Shown: positions 13,201-25,194, counted from the first letter of the stretch. The stretch: DNA of 64,000 nucleotides from Pardosa pseudoannulata (GCA_032207245.1 CM063509.1:63457844-63521843), one strand, 5' to 3'. Translations and numbers: made by a program. The notes: generated by a model not told the origin, from the letters alone.

Positions 13201-16200
13201 TTAGCATATTTCCGTATTTTTTGGTCTATATTTGAATATTGTAATATAGATCAGTGTCATTTTACTATAACTAAAGACGATATAAAGCAAACTTGGGTTA
13301 TTAATGGATTTGAAGTAACAACATCAATGTACTACATCACAGTCACAATGTAGTCCAAGTTCTCAATCAATACCTCTGGGGTGGCACGACAAGCCCGGGA
13401 GTCTACTGCGTGTCGCTGTTTATTATAAATCGGGGTAAAAGGCTATTAGTTTGGAGTAATCCAGTGCGAGCCAAGTTTCCGTTTTCTAAGTTTTTTATTC
13501 AACGTAGCAGTTGAACAACGTAACAAAGGACTGACAATAGAACAATTACATGTACATTCTTTCAACTTCTAAAACGCGCATACAATGCCATCTGTTGAGA
13601 TGAAATTATTAGATTGCTCGGTTGGAAGTCGCAACACTGTTTCTAAATTACGATGACCCAGCGGGAGTAGTGCTACTAGCGTCCGTAGAATACCTTAAGC
13701 TACACGTGCTCTAAATGGGTACCAGCTTCGCAGCCTTGCATTGGCGTAAAGGTATATGTACCTGTATTGCCAGCTGCGTTGTCAAAAAAGATATTCAGGT
13801 GAAAAAATAGATCTCTTTACTCTGAACTACAGGCAAAAAAAATTTAAGACGCTTGTGAAAAATTGTTTATTTATTTTGTAAATAAAACATTTGAAATTGA
13901 TTTTTTAAGCTGTGTCTTTCATAATATTAGTAAATTTAATAAAAAATTGTAACACTTTCTCTCCTATAGCAACAACTAGCCCAAGGTTGTTTGCAACCCA
14001 TTAACGCCCTATGGCCGGTCTCATCAACGTCGTTTAACGGCTAACCGCGATTAACCTCTGTTTAAATGGAGAAATGTATCCCACGATTGGTTGGCTCCAT
14101 GGGTTAATCGCGGTTAGCCATTAAATGACTTTGATGAGACCGGCCACTAATCTTTTCTGTTAAATAAATATTAATAAAAATCTTATAGTGGGTCAAATTG
14201 AATTCCTCTTGCTCAATGTTTTCCTATGGGAAAAAATTATATTCTCTCTGGCAGTTTTGCATTTTGAGAATTTTTAAAAATTTTGTACCACAGGATGAAA
14301 CAGCAAATTTTCTAGGATGATATCTTTCCCTTTTTAAATAAAATCGAAAAAAACTATATCTAGCTTTAACTTAGTAAAAAAAAATTAGTATTATGTCTTT
14401 TAAACGTAAATACAAACATTTAATAGACATAAATTTAAAAAAAGGGGGAGGGATAGCATCTTAGAAAATTTGTTGTTCTATTATGCGCCGGTCTCACCAC
14501 AGTCGTTTAACTGCTAACCGCGATTAATCTATTGCGCCAACCAATGGTAGGACGCAATTCTCAATTTAAACAGAGATTAATCGCGTTTAACGTTAAATAT
14601 ACTGTAATAACTATATATTATTTTAACATTGTTAAAATAATATATAGTTATTTTTTGGAATTGTTAAAAATAATAATCCTGATCAAAATGTAAAAGAAGC
14701 ATATTGTTTGAAACTAATTTAAAATCATTACATAAAAATAATTTGCCAGTTGCTTAGTCAAAGCTGATTATAAGATAGTAACTCTTTGTATTGTTTTGAA
14801 ACTAAATAATTCAGGTCTTTTAACCCAATCGTTTAAAAAGGGCATAGTCCCTTGAATAAGGTTCTGCTTGCGGTGAAGTTTGCTTTTTCTTCCCTCCATG
14901 AATTTCTGTAGTCAAAAACCCTTCGTGGTTAACTGAAGGTATGAACTTGTTTCCTATGTAATATCATTAATAAGAAATATTCTTGATATAATAAGAGTAT
15001 ATCTTTAGGTGATAAAATTTCACAATGTCGTTATTCTTTTCTTTAAGAACAAGTGTTACCACGTAATATAGCGTCCACTTTATTTTAAACATGGAATTAA
15101 AGTCGAAGTACCATTTTACTCTCTTTCATAAACTATTGCTGCTACCATATTACAGTCGACATATATCACTGGTGACTTCTACGTCATAATGACGTCAGAA
15201 ATCGCCAGAGATGGGAATTTGGTACCATAAATTTCCCTCTCTGACATCATTGTGACGCAGAAGTCACCAGTGACATATGTCGACTGTAATATGGTAGCAC
15301 CCTATTTTAAAAGTATCTGATTTAGTGTGGTATCGAAAATCAAACTTATTTTCAAAGCTGTTTATCAGTATAAATTTAAAAAATCAATTAATCAAATTAT
15401 TAAAAGTTGCAATTTACTAGGTCAGCTATATTCACAATAATATACTAAATGCTTGTATTTAAAAATTTCTTTCAGCTTTTGATACAGCAGTACAGGCTTT
15501 GAAATTGCTGCAAGACCACTATCATGATGTCTTGAAGACAGTCTACTTCATTAATGGTCAGTACTTTAGTATTCGAGGATTTTTAACAGCACTTTACGAA
15601 CTATTCATATTAGTAAAACCTTAAGAAACCAAATGCATTTTGAAAATTGTGGTCAGTGATTATTTCTCTTAACTTTTCATTGTCGTTTTATTAATTTATT
15701 GCCATACTTTAGATGAATTAACTTTATTTAACAACCTCAGAACTAACTTGTATTCTTTTGAAAAATACCTATTTCTCTTTGTTGTTGAATTAATCAATAA
15801 AAAAATAAAGATAAATGCAGTAAAATAATTCTCAACAATAAAAAATAGATAATTAATATGTCATATGAAGAGTTTGAAATCCATATCATTAGCCAGTTGT
15901 GTTCAATTGGTACAACAACCAAAACCTTGAAAAGAGCTTATTTGATTTCGCAAGTTAATCCATGTGTGTAAACTTATAGGCCCTTACTCTGGTCCTTGCG
16001 GTTCGGTTCGAACCTTCATTGTGACGTCAACTTGCGGGCATTCTGCAAGCAAATGATCAGGCTGCCCTCAAAATGACGTCACAATGAACTTTCGAACCGA
16101 CTCACAACTTCCAGAGTCAGCCCCTATATTTTATACCCTTTAAAAAGACGTAAATAAAAACAGCATGAATATTCAAAGCTCACTTCCCTACTAGAATTTT

Positions 16201-19200
16201 TTCGAAGTACTTTTCTAACCCTGTATTACAAATTTGAATAATTCGTTTGGTTTATACAGGAAGATCAATGTCTAAATAAATGTGCTTTTGACTTCTAATA
16301 TGTATCTATACGTTAGAAAATAGTATCTACCACAAAAAATGGGATCTCAACCCTTTCCAGATTTCAATCCATTGCCGATTTAGCGGAATCATATATTAAA
16401 AACCGCATAATAAGAAAACAATAAGATAATTAATCGTCGATTAGCAATCCAGTATTCTGAAGCAATCATATTTAACCAAAATAATTTACATGAAAATATT
16501 CGTTAATATATGACTGAAAAATTAATATTTCTTTTTGCAGCCCCGTCTTTCTTCTCTTCAGTATTCAAGTTATTTAAACCGGTGATCCAAGATTCACTCC
16601 AGCAGAAGATTAAAATCTATGACCATGGAGGTAAAAAAAAATAGTTAATTGGTTTTTCGTAGAAATTGAATAACAATTGAATAAGGCTGTGACGGTATTA
16701 CAGTCGACATATGTCACTGGTGACTTCAGCTTCATAATGACGTCAGAAATCACGAGAGATGGGAGTTTGGTACCAACAATTTTTCTCTCTGGCATCCTTA
16801 TGACGCATACGTCACCAGTGACATATGTCAACTGTAATATGGTAGTACCTTAAGTCTTAACTCGTATTTTTAAATTGGAATTCTTCAAGTTTAAAGAAAT
16901 TAGGACGTTTTCAAAAATTTGTAAAAAGGCTTATCTCTCTTAAGATAAATATTTCAATTTCCGTAAACAGAGTTTACTATAAACAGCTCTCTGAAAAAGC
17001 ACAATAAGTAAAATACTACTTAACTTTCAGAGTTTCCTTCCCTATAAGGCAATTTGTCGTAACGTCACGAACTACTATTATGCCCTTCCCATTCATTTTC
17101 ACGTGTACAACAGCCAATAGACAAACAATAAACTGCCCTTCCGTTTGAAACTAAAGCCAGAATTGTCATAATTTGAGAATTTGCCCTACTGCGTGAAATC
17201 GCCTTATTGTAGCATCAGTTGGTTTAAGTCTATTAAGATCCGATAATATATTACAGATAACCAGCTACTATCTCTGATTAATTAAATGGTAATTAACGTC
17301 AATTATCTGTGTTAGAACTGGATTTAATATAAAATTAAGAATATTTGGTTTTAAAAAAAACGCTTTTTCGATGTCAACTTGGAAAAAACTGAGTTGTTCA
17401 TTTATTTATATATCGTTTCAAGCAGTTCATTAGAACTAAACAACGATTAATTATAAAGTCATTAAGTAGTAGGTAATCGCCGATTAACCTGTTTACATAT
17501 AATTACGGGTTGGAGTCATTATTAATTTCATGTGTTACTGTAGACTTCGATGAGTCGAAGTGAGAGTGAGGTTTCATATATATAAAACCCAAATATTATT
17601 AATGAATCCTTAGTACATGAAGAAAATGTGTAAAACCAATCCTGAAACTTTCAGTTTCAAACTCTCATGTTAAGGATTTCCTAGAAATATGTAACTAAGA
17701 AAAGCTAAGTCATGAGCAGTGTGAAACTTATGGGTAATATCTAGTGTTTTATAACAATTCAAATTAAGTGTCCACTCTGAGCTTACACATAATTGTTCAG
17801 TTGAGCCAAAATTAAATAGTATTTTTAGTTCCATCAATTTATGTTTTATTTATATGTTAAGGGATTAACTATAATAATCCAACACAACTCATTATATCAA
17901 TAATCGATCATGGTGCCTCTAGACTTCACCGTCTTCTTTTCACTATATAGGAAGCTGGAAAGAGGAGTTTTTAAAACATATCGATGCAGATGTCTTGCCC
18001 AAGTACTTAGGAGGAAACCGAGTGGACAGCAATGAAGACCCAAATTGTAGTGAATTTGTAAGTAAATAATGTTTCGTAACAGAATAAAGTTCATTTTTTT
18101 TCTATATCAATATTGTTTTATCCAGTCTTCAATGGCAATTATTACTATGCATCATCATATGTATTATTGTCTTCAAGAACCTGTTGCTTCCAGGTAAAAG
18201 TTTATAATAAATAATCTTATCCGGCTATTAAAATAAAATGAACCAACTATTGAAAGTAGGTTATCTATTTGAAGAAATTGAAGATATCAGATTCAAAACC
18301 TTAGTTGAGTTGAAGCTATGCTTTCTCGAAATTTGGTGACTATAGGTCACTACTATCTATAAGGAAACCTAATAACAAAGATTCACACGATCTTTTATGT
18401 TCTAGTACAGATGACATGATTGTAGACAATAAAACAGTAATACAGTTGCAGAACATCTCAAATTTTCTTTTCGTCTATAAGAAGGAATTACTAATTATGC
18501 AAACAACTAATCAATTCCTCTTATGGAATAAAATACTCTATCGGATAAGTTTAATGCTCCTTAATTTCTGGGCTTTAAAATGGCTGGGTACCGATCAAAT
18601 TGGATTCTTATATCTCAGTATTAACTTAAAAGAATTATTTTTATCGATGGACAACCGAATTTAAAGTTTTCCTCCAACTAATTTTACCACGTGACTGAAC
18701 AGAAATTTCTCTACGGTTTTCTTTAAATATTTTTTCTATAACTTTTTTTGCTTTATTTTTCCAAAATTTTCACAAATAGTTTTGAATGAATATTTTTCTT
18801 GCTTTTTTAAACACTGAATCAGGCATAGCACTAGAAAAAAACCCTGATCTGCCACGTGATAAAATGTTCTTAAAGAAATCTAGAGATGCAAGTCGTTCAC
18901 CAATAGAAAACACTGGAGTAAAAGTTATCAAATATGGCCTCCTAGTCACCTTAATTTGTGGCAAAAAACTCATCTAAAATCATCTATCATAATCTCTTTT
19001 GTAGATCAGCTTCGGAGCGATAGTTCCCGAGAGTTGCTATGCCAGCAACTTCCTAGACCCAAAGGATCCTGACGTAGTCGTTGCCACAGTAGCTGCTGGA
19101 GCCACCCTTAATTTCCGGTTTCCAGTACGGAAGATGGGATCCATCTTAAAATGGCATATTCAGGTAAGTTCATGAAGTCTAAAATGTGACTCAAAAGCGC

Positions 19201-21155
19201 CGTTATTCAATAAACATCATTAAGACACTAGATGGCATGAGAGTTACATACTTCAAAACTAAATAGGACTTCTGCATATCCCTGTCAAGTTACGTAGGAT
19301 AATCCATAGAATTCTTGTTGAATAAATTTGATTTCTGACACGTCTATCTGAAACTTCCTGTGATCAACAGAATGCCTGAACTATTTCAAAATCATTGGAT
19401 AGACAATGACTGGATAGCTTGGGCTATAATGTTGGAAATTGTCCACCGGGATCTAATTCTTCCACATTCTCTCGAAGTTCTTTACCTCCCTGTAAGGGAT
19501 TGGCTGAGATCTGATCCTTCGGATTCAATTTACAGCATGATTTCATTTTTCCCTCTCTGGTTTTGCATCTGGAATAAGGGGCTTACTCTGGACGTTGCGA
19601 GTCTGTTCAAACGTTCGTTGTGACGTCATTTTGACGTCAGCTTAATCGTTTGCTCGCATGATGCCCGCAAGCTGACGTCAAAGTTGTGTCACAACGAAGG
19701 TTCGAACCGAACCTGAAACTTCCAGAGTAAGTGCCTAAATTTATTTCAAATCAGTTGTGTGAGCTGCAAGAGTTTTCGTGAATTCTTTCATGTGTAGCAC
19801 AAGTTTGAGCCTTGTTTGAACCGTTTGCACCTTGATCCTTTCTGAACCTTCTTTGAGTTTATTTGAACCATCATCCATACCTGCTTAATAGTTCAAGGAT
19901 CCGTTGTGTTCATTAAGGGTGACTGGGGTACATAAAATATATTCGTGGTCACAATGTCCTCCAAGTTCTCAAACAATAACTCTGAGGGTGGTAGACCAAG
20001 CCTGGGGATTTTTTACTTAATCCTTGCTTCTAAATTATGAGAACCCACTTTGAGCAAAGTCATTCTTTCACCCTAGCAGTGCTCTTCATAAAAAATGAAA
20101 GACGCACCCCTTGCCTTAATTCGAGTATCCTATGGCTCACATCCTTGGCTTGTTTATGAGGCATAAGTGACAATAACTTAATTATGGATTCAATTTCTTT
20201 CCAGATCAATTGTGTAAACTGTGAGAGCTTTCGTGAATTCTTTCATATGTAAAACAAGTGTGAGTATCATACCATCAAAAGAAACGTTCTTCCTTTTTTT
20301 TTAAAAAAAAAAAGAGGGGGAACAATGGCTTTCGAAGTACGGTGCTGCCTTTAGATAGCAAAAACAAACCATGTTGCTACCATTTGGCAGCCGTTTGGGA
20401 CCGTTTTTATGCAATAGATCCCGGTCTTATTATGCCCCGTGATACAAAATATTGGCGTAGATATCGCCAAATCAAACCTAAAAAAAGATTGAAATGTGAC
20501 CTGGAAATTCAATTAAAGACATACTCAGGGAATTCTAATGAAATTTCAAAACATTTTATAGACGGCAAACACTCTCTGATCTCGAATAAATAAATTTTTC
20601 TTCCAGGGAAAAGACAATGACATAGCCATCGGCTTGTACCGAGAACCTTTCCTCTCTGGAACCGAGACTCCAAGAACACGCAAGAAAAAGGAAGAAGACA
20701 TGTCGAGGTTTGAACAAATGACCCCTGTCATACGCAGCCAGTGTCACATCTCTCCAGAAGAGGGCACTGCAATTCTCTGGTTTACGGGCAACGGTAAACG
20801 TTTCCAGCATTTTAATATTGTATTAGTAACTACCCAGTACTGTTTGTTTTACACTGTGTATGTTTGTTTTTATCTGTTTCTTTGGACATAGACATGTGAA
20901 AGTTGTTCTAAAATGTCAACTTAAATTTAAAATCACACAAAAATATTTCTAATGTTTCTAACAGTATATTAATCCCTTTTCTCTCTCTCTCTTTTTACAG
21001 TTATTCTGCATTTCGACAATTCTTACAGCTGGATGAACTCAAAAGAGGTCTTGTTCAAGGTTAGCGTAAAACCGCCTACGGATGCCGCTAAAAATTACAT
21101 CAATTGCACAGATAATGCTGTCCGGGCTCTAAAAAAAATAACTCTGTCACACTAG
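7506..21155 (+). CDS. SEC14-like protein (CRAL-TRIO plus GOLD), N-terminus missing
   Basis: Nine exons join in one frame: 7506-7599 (acceptor possibly 7516), 9855-9949, 12381-12459, 15476-15556, 16541-16630, 17951-18057, 19005-19163, 20607-20793, 21001-21155 (TAG). All junctions are GT-AG and all phases agree, giving 348 residues. Order and spacing match animal SEC14L2/TAP-like proteins: a GG-(6)-DKEG segment, a core with TVYFINAPSFFSS and LFKPVI, then SWKEEFLKHI, VLPKYLGG, and a GOLD domain ending in ILHFDNSYSW. Human relatives are about 400 aa, so roughly 55-70 residues (CRAL-TRIO N-lobe and start) are missing, either upstream or unrecognised. Family members are cytosolic carriers of hydrophobic ligands such as tocopherol, squalene or phosphoinositides; the ligand here cannot be inferred. 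The 9949 donor (GTCTGT) is weak. Introns are full of MITEs and SINEs. Confidence 0.88.
8281..8345 (+). repeat. tRNA-like SINE head fragment (family 3)
   Basis: A GATGGCTTAGTGGTCAGCG A-box-like segment is followed by a TCTGGATTTAAGC B-box-like segment. It resembles the tRNA-like head near 9060-9120. Short, without clear target duplications. Confidence 0.35.
8355..8640 (+). mobile_element. tRNA-derived SINE (family 2), copy
   Basis: Head: CGCGGTGGCCCAGTCGGCAA, an A-box-like tRNA start. Body: a family signature of GATCCATC..GGTATCTGG, then GGAGGTGGCAGGCCAAACC, CTTCTAAATTACGAGG and a tail AATGAAAGGCGCACCCC. The same landmarks in the same order recur at 10355-10720, 12597-13420 (interrupted), 19898-20185 and, inverted, 55720-56065. 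It sits in an intron of the SEC14-like gene. Confidence 0.7.
8780..9542 (+). repeat. direct repeats of a SINE-like element (family 3)
   Basis: Two long related segments, about 9112-9335 and 9346-9542, share CTGTGAGTTAGA, AACGTCTCCAAAG, CTTAAGAGGATGATCAAATT and ATGTCTTATAC in the same order. A shorter related piece lies at 8790-8825 (AGAGAACGTGCAG). A tRNA-like head (TAGTGGTTAGAGCTCCAGG) precedes the first long copy near 9065. This looks like a third SINE family that has duplicated locally. Confidence 0.55.
10015..10160 (+). mobile_element. decayed family 1 SINE
   Basis: Recognisable landmarks are GGCGATGGACGAATCGGTAG (A-box region), GAGTTCGAATCCCGC (B box), then GAGCGTTCGTGATTGGCTTT and AAGACCTGGTTTC. 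It ends near a CCAAATAAA tail. Many substitutions and no clear target duplication indicate an old insertion. Confidence 0.55.
10355..10720 (+). mobile_element. tRNA-derived SINE (family 2), nearly full length
   Basis: Starts CCGCGATAGCTCAGTCGGCA (A box), with GGGTCGGAACCCGAG in the B-box position. The body contains TAAGATCCACCGTGTTCATT, TTCGTGGTCACAATGTCCTC, CTTCTAAATTACGGGGACCC and CTTTGCCTTAATACGAGTAG, ending near GACCGAGTGGCATAAG. This is the best copy for deriving the family consensus. Confidence 0.75.
10866..11491. mobile_element. piggyBac-like non-autonomous element
   Basis: Flanked by TTAA on both sides (10862-10865 and 11492-11495). Inverted ends are CCCTCTAAGCGG on the left and, read on the complement, CCCTCCGAGTGG on the right. 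TTAA target plus CCCT-type ends fits piggyBac. The short minus-strand frame inside (10862-11083) does not resemble a transposase, so the element is non-autonomous. Confidence 0.65.
11629..11696. repeat. ATT-type microsatellite
   Basis: Runs of ATT with periodic AT slips, ending at the left target duplication of the 11697-11830 MITE. Confidence 0.85.
11697..11830. mobile_element. PIF/Harbinger-like MITE, copy 1
   Basis: Inverted ends GGGCCGATCCCACCAAAGTC and its complement, about 24 bp, with TTA on each side (11694-11696, 11831-11833). GGGCC-type ends with a 3-bp TWA target are typical of PIF/Harbinger. The centre carries CGATTAACC-type sequence shared with 14012-14146 and 14484-14600. Confidence 0.7.
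12597..13420 (+). mobile_element. family 2 SINE, split by a 600-bp insertion
   Basis: The head CCGCGGTAGCTCAGTTGGCA to TTCGTGGTCACTG runs to about 12742. The body resumes at about 13337 with AGTCACAATGTAGTCCAAG and GGGGTGGCACGACAAGCCCG. The inserted block is GC-richer in 12745-13060, ends in a long TA microsatellite plus AT-rich sequence, and has an open but unrecognised frame at 12775-13017. A second interruption (about 13421-13638) precedes a last SINE piece at 13639-13660 (TTTCTAAATTACGATGACCC). The inserted elements are not identified. Confidence 0.55.
13133..13197. repeat. TA microsatellite
   Basis: Uninterrupted TA dinucleotides, about 32 units. The tyrosine/isoleucine-rich short frames across it on both strands are artefacts of this repeat. 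Confidence 0.95.
14012..14146. mobile_element. PIF/Harbinger-like MITE, copy 2
   Basis: Ends are TGGCCGGTCTCATCAACGTC and a near-perfect complement. A 3-bp CTA duplication flanks it (14009-14011, 14147-14149). An inner inverted repeat (GGCTAACCGCGATTAACC type) extends the hairpin. Related to 11697-11830. Confidence 0.7.
14484..14600. mobile_element. PIF/Harbinger-like MITE, copy 3, right end missing
   Basis: The left end GCGCCGGTCTCACCACAGTC and inner GCTAACCGCGATTAA match copies 1 and 2, but the right terminal repeat is absent. The match stops near TTTAACGTTAAAT and is followed at once by the perfect palindrome at 14606-14652. Confidence 0.6.
14606..14652. repeat. perfect palindrome, 23-bp arms
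   Basis: Arm 14606-14628 (AATAACTATATATTATTTTA...) is exactly complementary to 14630-14652, with a single T between them. It sits at the broken edge of a MITE. Confidence 0.9.
15140..15299. mobile_element. palindromic MITE (family P), copy 1
   Basis: Inverted ends TGCTACCATATTACAGTCGA with more than 40 bp of near-perfect complementarity, including the inner CACTGGTGACTTCT. A 160-bp foldback in an intron of the SEC14-like gene. Target duplication unclear, so no superfamily given. Confidence 0.75.
15979..16124. mobile_element. palindromic MITE (family Q), copy 1
   Basis: Ends GGCCCTTACTCTGG and, on the complement, GGGGCTGACTCTGG; inner arms contain GGTTCGAA and TGACGTCA. TATA flanks both sides. 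The same family lies at 19578-19735. Confidence 0.65.
16688..16848. mobile_element. palindromic MITE (family P), copy 2
   Basis: Same foldback as 15140-15299: GTATTACAGTCGACATATGT, CACTGGTGACTTC, an inner TGACGTCAGAAATC, and a complementary right arm. Slightly more diverged at the tips. Confidence 0.7.
19578..19735. mobile_element. palindromic MITE (family Q), copy 2
   Basis: Ends GGGGCTTACTCTGG and GGCACTTACTCTGG (complement), flanked by TAA on both sides. Shares the inner TGACGTCA arms with 15979-16124. Confidence 0.65.
19898..20185 (+). mobile_element. family 2 SINE, 5'-truncated
   Basis: Lacks the tRNA-like head and begins at GGATCCGTTGTGTTCATTAA. It then follows the family order: TTCGTGGTCACAATGTCCTC, GGTGGTAGACCAAGCC, CTTCTAAATTATGAGAACCC, CTTGCCTTAATTCGAGTATC. 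5' truncation is usual for retroposons. Confidence 0.7.
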
Positions 21156-21814
21156 ACTTTCGGATATTTATGGCATTTTAGTAGTTTTGGAGTACTTATT
21201 TACCACTCCTTAATGGCTTCAAGGTTTGAAGCCTTTTAAGAAGATGGCACGAAACAATCAGAGTTGAAACCGAATACCAAGCTTGCAACATACAGATTCT
21301 TGTCAAAGAGCTTTATAACCTTTTAGAATCTAAAGAACGTATATCTTTTCCTGTATTATGGTAGGGAAGGTGAAAAATAAGATTGGAATAAGACTAGAGA
21401 AAATAATAAAACAAAACTGTAAAGATCATGATAAAAGAACAAAGATAATTGTCTCCATCTCTTAAAAAGTTTCGCCCAATTGTTTGAAACAGAACGAGTT
21501 ATTGTTTAATACGGGGAAATGCAAGTTTCACTTCTGCTCTACCGTAAAATAAAATTTGCTTGACGTCTTCGACAAACAATGCTCTAGCCAAAATTGCCTT
21601 ATCTAAACACTTAAATCTAACTGGGATCTAAGGAATGAAAGTGTTTCCCTTCTATAATTAACTCGTCAGAATTTTTTAACTAGAACATGTCACAAATATT
21701 TTGCAATAGATAATTATTCACGACGCACATATATATTATGCATGATGTTCCATGTTATGTAACTAACTTGGCCTTTGTGTCAAGGCCACTCATTACACTC
21801 TTCTGGAGAATAAA
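21156..21814 (+). terminator. 3' UTR and candidate polyadenylation signals of the SEC14-like gene
   Basis: AATAAA occurs at 21404-21409 and at 21809-21814 downstream of the TAG at 21153-21155. Either could end the transcript; the used site cannot be decided from sequence. Confidence 0.45.
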
Positions 21815-23574
21815 ACAATGCAAAATAACAAGCTTTGGAATTTTCAGGAATATAATAAAAAGGAAACAATGCAAAACAAAGAACATTGATTATGAACGAT
21901 TTTAAGATAACAATGGACTTTCAAACCTTATACATTTTGTTTTTAACCAATCTGCTTTGAAACTTAATATTAATTAGTTATATATCGTACTAATGGTAAC
22001 AAACAAAATTTAAAAATGAGCATCTCAGAGTCGAGCTCTACCTACCAAGTTCACTATTTGAATATTTAAAAACTTTTAAACCTCCTTCTACTCCTAAAGG
22101 AAAATTCGAGATAAAATGCATTATGCTGAAGGAAGTACAGTTACGTAAAATCCTGTGAACGTAAAATTCTATGAAATCCATATGAATATATGAGAGTCAA
22201 ATTTAAATAAAATTTAATTTTAAATTATATTTCTTAAAATATTCTCATTATTTTTTTTCATGTATGTTAACTTTATACAAGCATGTAGTATAATATGTAT
22301 TTAAACTAGTTAATGCTTAAGACTAGAATTGCAGAAGCTCATTTTAACTCCTTATGAACATTAATTAGTTAGATAATTCTTAGATGGCGCCACTAAAAAG
22401 CATTACTGAAGTAAATACAAATACAGATAAATTAGCGGAATATTTTCAATGTTCTTTTTAAAATCTACAATTAAATACAATTTAAACAGAGAATATATTG
22501 CAGAAGATATTGAAAAACCAGCCTAACAAACAATTTCAGTAGGATTTATTGAATATATACATTGTTAGGTTCCTCATAAGCTATAATAGTGTAATAATTA
22601 AAGTGAAAACTGTAATTTACTTTCCATGAGAAAACAAACCACCCGTAAATATAAATTTATCAAAAGAAAATTGTGAAATTAAAAGGTTTTAAGAAAGGTT
22701 TATAAAATGCAACCTGTTGCCAAAATATTTTCCAGTGAAAATACATTAAATTGATCGATTGAAGATTTTACTCTTAAATTATGCATTATAAATATTTTCG
22801 ATAAACCTGAATAGAAATAAAATTCAATATATTTAATAATCAGTATAACAAAAGTGAAGAGGAATTGTTAGAACTTTATATAACAAAAAAATTATGCAAA
22901 AGTAAGGCATAAAAATGTTTATCAGTTTAAATTTAGACCTTTTATGTAAATATGAAAATGCCTTTGCCTTCTTAATATGTTTGAAAAAAAAAATATTACT
23001 ATCACATACATCAAGAACTCCTTTTTTTAAATATATTTTCTTGGAATAAGTGTACTTCACCACCACATTAAATTTTAATTAAAAACTTGACAACAAGGCC
23101 TTTCAGTCTGAGGCGACAGTTAAGTTTTACTCTCTTTAGGAAAAGTTAAATATAAAGTTGTTTATTCATTGTAATAAATCCTTTTCTGGTAAATATACAT
23201 GTACATAAAGTTCCATTACAGTGGTGAACACTGAAAATGTATTATTAAATTTTGCTTATTGCATTACCTTGTTTGTATTTATTAGTTTGCTAAAGTTACT
23301 ATAATGTGCACATTTATGTAAATGTTTATTTGTCTATAATGTCACTACTTTGGAATAAAACAAATTATAAGATTATTTACTGCATATAAAGCTTCATGAT
23401 GCAGTAATTGCAACATCCTATAGAATATACAAAAATTTTAAAGTTAATATTCTGTAAATGTTGTTTTTGAGCATATAACTATTAAAGTACTGAAATGGCC
23501 CCTAGCCATAATTATACTAATGCTTAAAGCATCATTACACTGTTAAGACTCTGATGAGCAATAAGGACATTAAG
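21815..23574. other. AT-rich intergenic DNA, nothing recognised
   Basis: No exon, SINE or terminal inverted repeat seen. From about 22.8 kb onward the plus strand becomes A-rich. Confidence 0.4.
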
Positions 23575-23580
23575 TATATA

Positions 23581-24337
23581 CAGGATATCTGCCAAAATTA
23601 AATTTTTCAAATCCATGACTTTTCCTGATTTAGCAGATCATTTTCCATGACTTTAAAAAGCTTTCGTTAAAGTATATATGAATAAAACTTCTGATGTACA
23701 TACAAATAAAATATATGCTTTTAGAGAAATTACAGGAATTTTTAAGAAAACTATAAACTTACTTTTTAATTGTTAATAAACTCACATACTTAAAAATAAA
23801 TTGTATCTACATACCTAAGTTTAATCATACAGCAATTTTTCAATCAAAATGTTTCCAATTTGAATTCCAGGGTACTTTGGTATTATCCAAATGATCATGA
23901 ATAATAGCCAAATATAACCCTATAATGTTTATATACAATATCCCAAAAGATAAGATTTTTGCACAAAATATAAGTTTAACTAATTTTTATTAAAAAATAG
24001 TTATATTAATAAAATTTTAATCTACAATTTAAGAAAAAACCAGAATAATATACATTTACCCACCCATTAAGCTTTCTTGCTTTGAGTTTCCTTGGTGAAC
24101 AAATTTTACTTGGCAATATGGTGAATAGAATAATACATAAATACCAAACTCAGTAACTTCAGCCAAATGACAAGTAAAAATAGAATTAAACAATTCAATG
24201 CATTTTTTTAATCGGTAGTTTATCGGATCCATAACTTTTACTCATTTCACTTGAAAAATCAAGATTTTCCATGACAAAATTAATCCATTGTCTAAATCCA
24301 TGATTTTCCATGACTTTCCAGGTACGCGGAAACCATG
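23581..24337. mobile_element. hAT-like non-autonomous element with 6-bp duplication, copy A
   Basis: Starts CAGGATATCTGCC and ends GCGGAAACCATG (complement CATGGTTTCCGC), flanked by TATATA on both sides (23575-23580, 24338-24343). Subterminal regions are rich in CATGACTTT words at both ends, in inverted orientation. No transposase frame. Confidence 0.8.
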
Positions 24338-24960
24338 TATATACTTTCTGTTTCATTCAAAAACCAATTTGCATATTTTAATGATATTTATGCAATTTTT
24401 GTACACTAAACTAAAGCAACAATTTCCAACTGTGTGCATTGTATCTTAAAAATTATGAGTAAAAAAGTATAAACTGATCTTAGTTTGGAAGGAACAAAAA
24501 CACCTTGTATTTCATTTACCTGTAAAATTACAAATTCTTTTATTACACTATTACAATAATCATAGTAAAACCAAAATTTACAACTAGATACTATAGATTA
24601 ACCCATTATATGTTTTAATTTTTCTAAATCAGAGAGTAATTGTGCAGTCGGTCTTTACTTTAAATGCTATCAAACAAGATAAACAAAATCAAGGCTTGCT
24701 TTAAAGCATAAAACTGAAACTTAAAACAAAAACTTTTAGTTTACTTTTTTATAATCTCATACAAAGCCAGTTCTGAGGTTTTAGCTGCCTGCAAGCAAGA
24801 TAATAAGCCACATGAGTACAGATCTCTCGTAGATTCCTCTATAAATCCTTACTATTATATGACTGTTCCATATAAATAACTATGTATAATAAAATAAAAA
24901 CTGCACAATATACCTAATTTTAATTTATACAGATAAATATATATATGCTATCAGACAGAA

Positions 24961-25194
24961 GTGATAAAATTCTTCACTGAAATTAGAACTGTGCAATCTT
25001 ATTTGTCAATTTATTAATAAAATCTAATCATTCTTAACTCTTAGCAGTTCAACTTTTGCTTGCTAACACTTTAGATTGTGATAAAATTCTTCACTGAAGT
25101 TAGAAATGTGAAATCTTATTTGTCAATTTATTAATAAAATCTAATCATTCTTAACTCTTAGCAGTTCAACTTTTGCTTGCTAACACTTTAGATC
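24961..25194 (+). repeat. tandem duplication, 117-bp unit x 2
   Basis: GTGATAAAATTCTTCACTGA starts at 24961 and again at 25078. The units run through GCTTGCTAACACTTTAGAT and differ at only a few bases, so this is recent local duplication. Confidence 0.9.

Noticed and set aside
13007..13353. Overlapping short ORFs on both strands
   Set aside because: They run through the TA microsatellite and encode only alternating Tyr/Ile.
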